Part shown: positions 12,175-64,000 of the stretch, piece after piece
Numbering within the stretch: the stretch's first letter is position 1
How the letters are laid out: each line of letters begins with the position of its first letter
Assembly: GCA_020152595.1 (NCBI GenBank)
Contig: JAIGNY010002171.1
Coordinates: forward strand, 3,261,001 to 3,325,000
Source: Chiridota heheva
Lineage: Eukaryota > Echinodermata > Holothuroidea > Apodida > Chiridotidae
Direction: 5' to 3'
Length of the DNA stretch: 64,000 nucleotides
Program-made: the position numbers and the translations under genes
The notes under the pieces: generated by a model
What the model was told of the DNA's origin: nothing
Databases searched by the model: none
What the model saw: only the letters and a program-made list of their open reading frames with translations

Positions 12175-61054
<48,880 letters not shown>

Positions 61055-62929
61055 CCTGAATATAACAGAACCAAAGAGATGGTAAAATACAGGTTCTTAT
61101 ATGGACAGGTAGAGGCAACATTAGCTAAATTGATTTCAAATCAACTAAAAAACCATGAAAGCAAAAACTTTTATAAAAATCTGTTGAAAAGTTGTCATTT
61201 TACAGCTTCTTGAAGGATTTGTGCACTAAAACACATCTTTGTGTTACTCTTGTGATGTATAAATGGGGGACATATTCTCTATTTTCTTATGTAAATCCAA
61301 CATTTTTAACCCTTTGCCATTTCTCTTTGAAAAAGCGAAGATAATTCTGATGAAAAGGATTTGATTCTTTATCATGCCCCCAACCAAACTCATGCATGAA
61401 AGAAAACATTTTGAACATTTTCAAGGCCTGAAATCAAGGGAAGAAATATAAAGAAAAACCTTCTGAGGGGTTTTCTATTCATACATCACATTTTTTCAAT
61501 AAATCACAAATCACAAAAAATTCAAGCTTTGAATAATCATAACTAGAGAATTACACAGTATTTTTAAAATTCAAAGACTTTCCAACTCAGAATTTAATGC
61601 TCTTTTTAGTCAGAGGAAGAACAGAAAACTTTTGTACTTGTCAATATACATGTACCTTTATATGCACTAATGTGAAGCAATAAAAAGAAGAATAATATAA
61701 TAATACAAAAATCTAATAGCTTCCCGATTAATCATTTGAAGTCTCTTAGAGTAGATGCAAGTTTGATTCCCTACGGCCGTTTCATGCCTCCATGATGAGC
61801 AATTAGTAGTGTATGAGCGTGTAATTAGTAGTGTATAAGCGTGTAGAAAGCGTTGAACAACCAAACGCTCCATCTCTTCCCGGAATCAACAACCATAAAA
61901 TCAGCTTTACCAGCTCAAGAGGAAGATTTCTTCACTACAGACTGTTCTAACATAAAGCTTATTATAAGTATCAAGAGGCATGGCAGGATTTCATTAGAAT
62001 ACAAAGTGTACACAAATTCAGTGGTGATGGTACTGTAACTGTACTCAGTATTTGAAATTTTGGCAGTGGTGGTTATCTTGTTGGTTCAAATATTGAGTTG
62101 ATGATCAATCAAACATGGCAAGTAGTCCACTTGTGATGATTTTCATGCAGTGAGCAATACTTTATATATTTAATCAATTATACCAACATGACAAATAAAG
62201 CTGCATCAAATAGAAGAACCAGTATTATCTGGGTATATATTATTGATGTAAAGCAACATACCATATATAGTAGCTCTAGTACATGTACAATCCATTTGAA
62301 TAATTACAGTAATACATGTAAGTAAAGTACACACTGTACAATTTCACTCACTCACACTAACTCAGGAAAAGTAAGAGTATAGTACAACAAAAATATTATC
62401 AGCGGGTGAGGGGGCTGAAATGCCCAATCATTATGCAGTAGCAGAGGGATTAAACAGTAAGCATGTAGCACAAAACCTAAAGGATGTGGAGTCCATAAGC
62501 AAAGCCTGGCAGGGGCCAGAGGGCAAAGCTCCTGGAAGCTCTGCCATTTTAGGCATTCATGTGGTTAAAATTATGCCTAAAAATGCAAATTGAAAATCTG
62601 CATTGATATGGTGGTAATAACCCCCACCCCACCTCCTCCCCCCCCTCCCCAAAAAAAGAACATAAATGATGTTGAAGCTCAATTAAATTTCGAAGTGGCG
62701 TATACATGTCAGTGGTGGATGGTGGTTATTTTAGTCGTTGAAACAGGTCACATGTGTCAGGTCACAAGTTTAGCAGCCTGTTGATTCTCAGATAAGAAGG
62801 GGTGCTGCCAGCCATGAATTTGGGGTGGGGTGGGACAAAGGCAGCAGTCTAACAGTGAGGCATTATTTTACATCACAATACAAAATGTTTAATTTTGCCC
62901 TTGAAATCAATACACATATATAAAATTAT
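61055..62929. other. upstream of first visible exon, nothing recognised
   Basis: Expected to be FAM135 intron. I searched by eye for the conserved N-terminal FAM135 exon and did not find it. A short 22-bp duplication lies at 61799-61845. Confidence 0.5.
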
Positions 62930-63490
62930 TGAGTTTCCTGATTTTCACTTCATAAAGATGTCTGAAAAAATATGCTTTTAACAAAAAATTACGAGCCTTT
63001 TTGTATAAATCATAAATTCCAATGGGTGTGTCATTGTCTCGGTCAATTACTGACATTGTACGAGGGTGAAGGTCTATTCAACTGCAACAAATGGTGACAA
63101 AAAATATTTTGTAACTATACCAAAATTTTGTACATTTACACATACTCATGTTCCAAAAATATGAAGTACCCTCCTTGGTACATAACAAAGAAGAAGATAA
63201 AAGCAAATATTTGTTTAACATCCAGCCCAAAAAAATTACAATTAGCAATAAATCACTTCATAGCAATGTCTGAAAAATTATGCTTTTAACAAAAGTTATC
63301 AGCCTTTTTGTATAAATTAAAATGGGTGTTCCAATAGGTAGTAGTACCATGTCTCAGTTGATTCCTGACATTTTGTGCGGGCGCAGGTCAATTCCACCAC
63401 AATATATGGTGAGAAAATACACTTTGTAAACATTACCAAATTTTGGGCATTTACAAATGTTCATAAAATGTTAAGTATACTCCATTGCAT
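62930..63490. repeat. diverged ~320-bp tandem duplication
   Basis: ATGTCTGAAAAAATATGCTT, TTTTAACAAAA, GCCTTTTTGTATAAAT, CCTGACATT-like and TACCAAAATTTTG blocks recur in the same order about 310-330 bp later. Confidence 0.82.
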
Positions 63491-64000
63491 ATTTTAAGTA
63501 CATTCACACAAACAAGAAGATACAAGCATTACAGTACTAGTATTACACAAAAACTATAATACCTAATGGTTGTTTTCCTCAAACCACTAGCCTTTGAAAA
63601 TTTTATAAATGATAATATAATATTTGGAAATAATACCATCACTTTAAACTTTATTACCAAATTAACTTTGCAATGGTTTGACGAGGGTGCAACAACACAT
63701 TAAGTCATGATATACGACATGAATAACAAGATTCAATATAAATATCATTTCCCATGGCAAATATCACTCATATGACGACCCGTCACCAAGCTGAACCAAG
63801 TAAAAGATTTTCAATTTATCTGTTAAATTTTGACAAATCTTGCCTTTTTTGGCATGGCCACTTGTATGTTGAATAGATACGTGGCACGTGCAGTAAAATT
63901 TATGTTACGTTAGGATAAAAACTACACAGAGCAGTTCAATCAATATTGTATCTCCCACAAAGCTCCATGAACTAGAGCACAACACTAATGAGGCAAGGAG
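63491..64000. other. right edge, nothing recognised
   Basis: AT-rich DNA up to the window end. No feature supported. Confidence 0.5.

Overview
This window is animal nuclear DNA, most likely from an invertebrate. There are no compact prokaryotic genes. Its one host gene is split into many small exons by large introns with GT-AG boundaries, and the rest is AT-rich intron packed with satellites, retroelements and short inverted-repeat transposons. The transposon mix (DIRS-type tyrosine-recombinase retroelement, non-LTR elements, hAT-like non-autonomous elements) fits a marine invertebrate such as an echinoderm, hemichordate or mollusc. I cannot fix the species from sequence.

The host gene lies on the minus strand from about 61.05 kb down to a stop at 12.175 kb. 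It is a FAM135 family gene (orthologue of vertebrate FAM135A/FAM135B): an N-terminal DUF3657 region, a long low-complexity serine-rich middle encoded mainly by one 1.4-kb exon, and a C-terminal DUF676 serine-hydrolase-like domain. Fifteen exons could be placed by homology. Their splice phases agree across all 14 junctions and give about 1,159 codons without a break. The first coding exons are not in the window.

Layout: 0-4.2 kb, two satellites (46-bp and a very uniform 14-bp unit) and a perfect hairpin. 4.2-8.6 kb, an internally deleted DIRS-like element. 8.6-12.2 kb, non-coding, with one MITE-like element. 12.2-20.1 kb, the seven 3' exons of FAM135 with a 116-bp exon-fragment array and a 19-bp pyrimidine-rich array. 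20.4-28.4 kb, a longer DIRS-like element carrying gag-like, RT, RNase H and tyrosine-recombinase remnants plus a private 39-bp satellite. 30.4-37.0 kb, exons 5-8 with a hAT-like insertion and two exon-fragment duplications. 38.4-43.2 kb, satellite, retroelement debris and a long foldback. 43.4-48.5 kb, exons 2-4 around a satellite split by a non-LTR element. 48.5-60.9 kb, intron 1, with a dispersed repeat split by a second hAT-like element and a 1.5-kb segmental duplication of CCCACATGG-type satellites split by an RNase H-bearing non-LTR fragment. 60.9-61.05 kb, the first visible exon. 61.1-64 kb, non-coding.

The most unusual pattern is that three different FAM135 exons (5, 7 and 13) each have their 3' end plus splice donor copied into the intron just downstream, in one case seven extra times. 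Two hAT-like insertions with perfect 8-bp target duplications, and a DIRS pair differing by a precise internal deletion, are the best supported new mobile-element observations.
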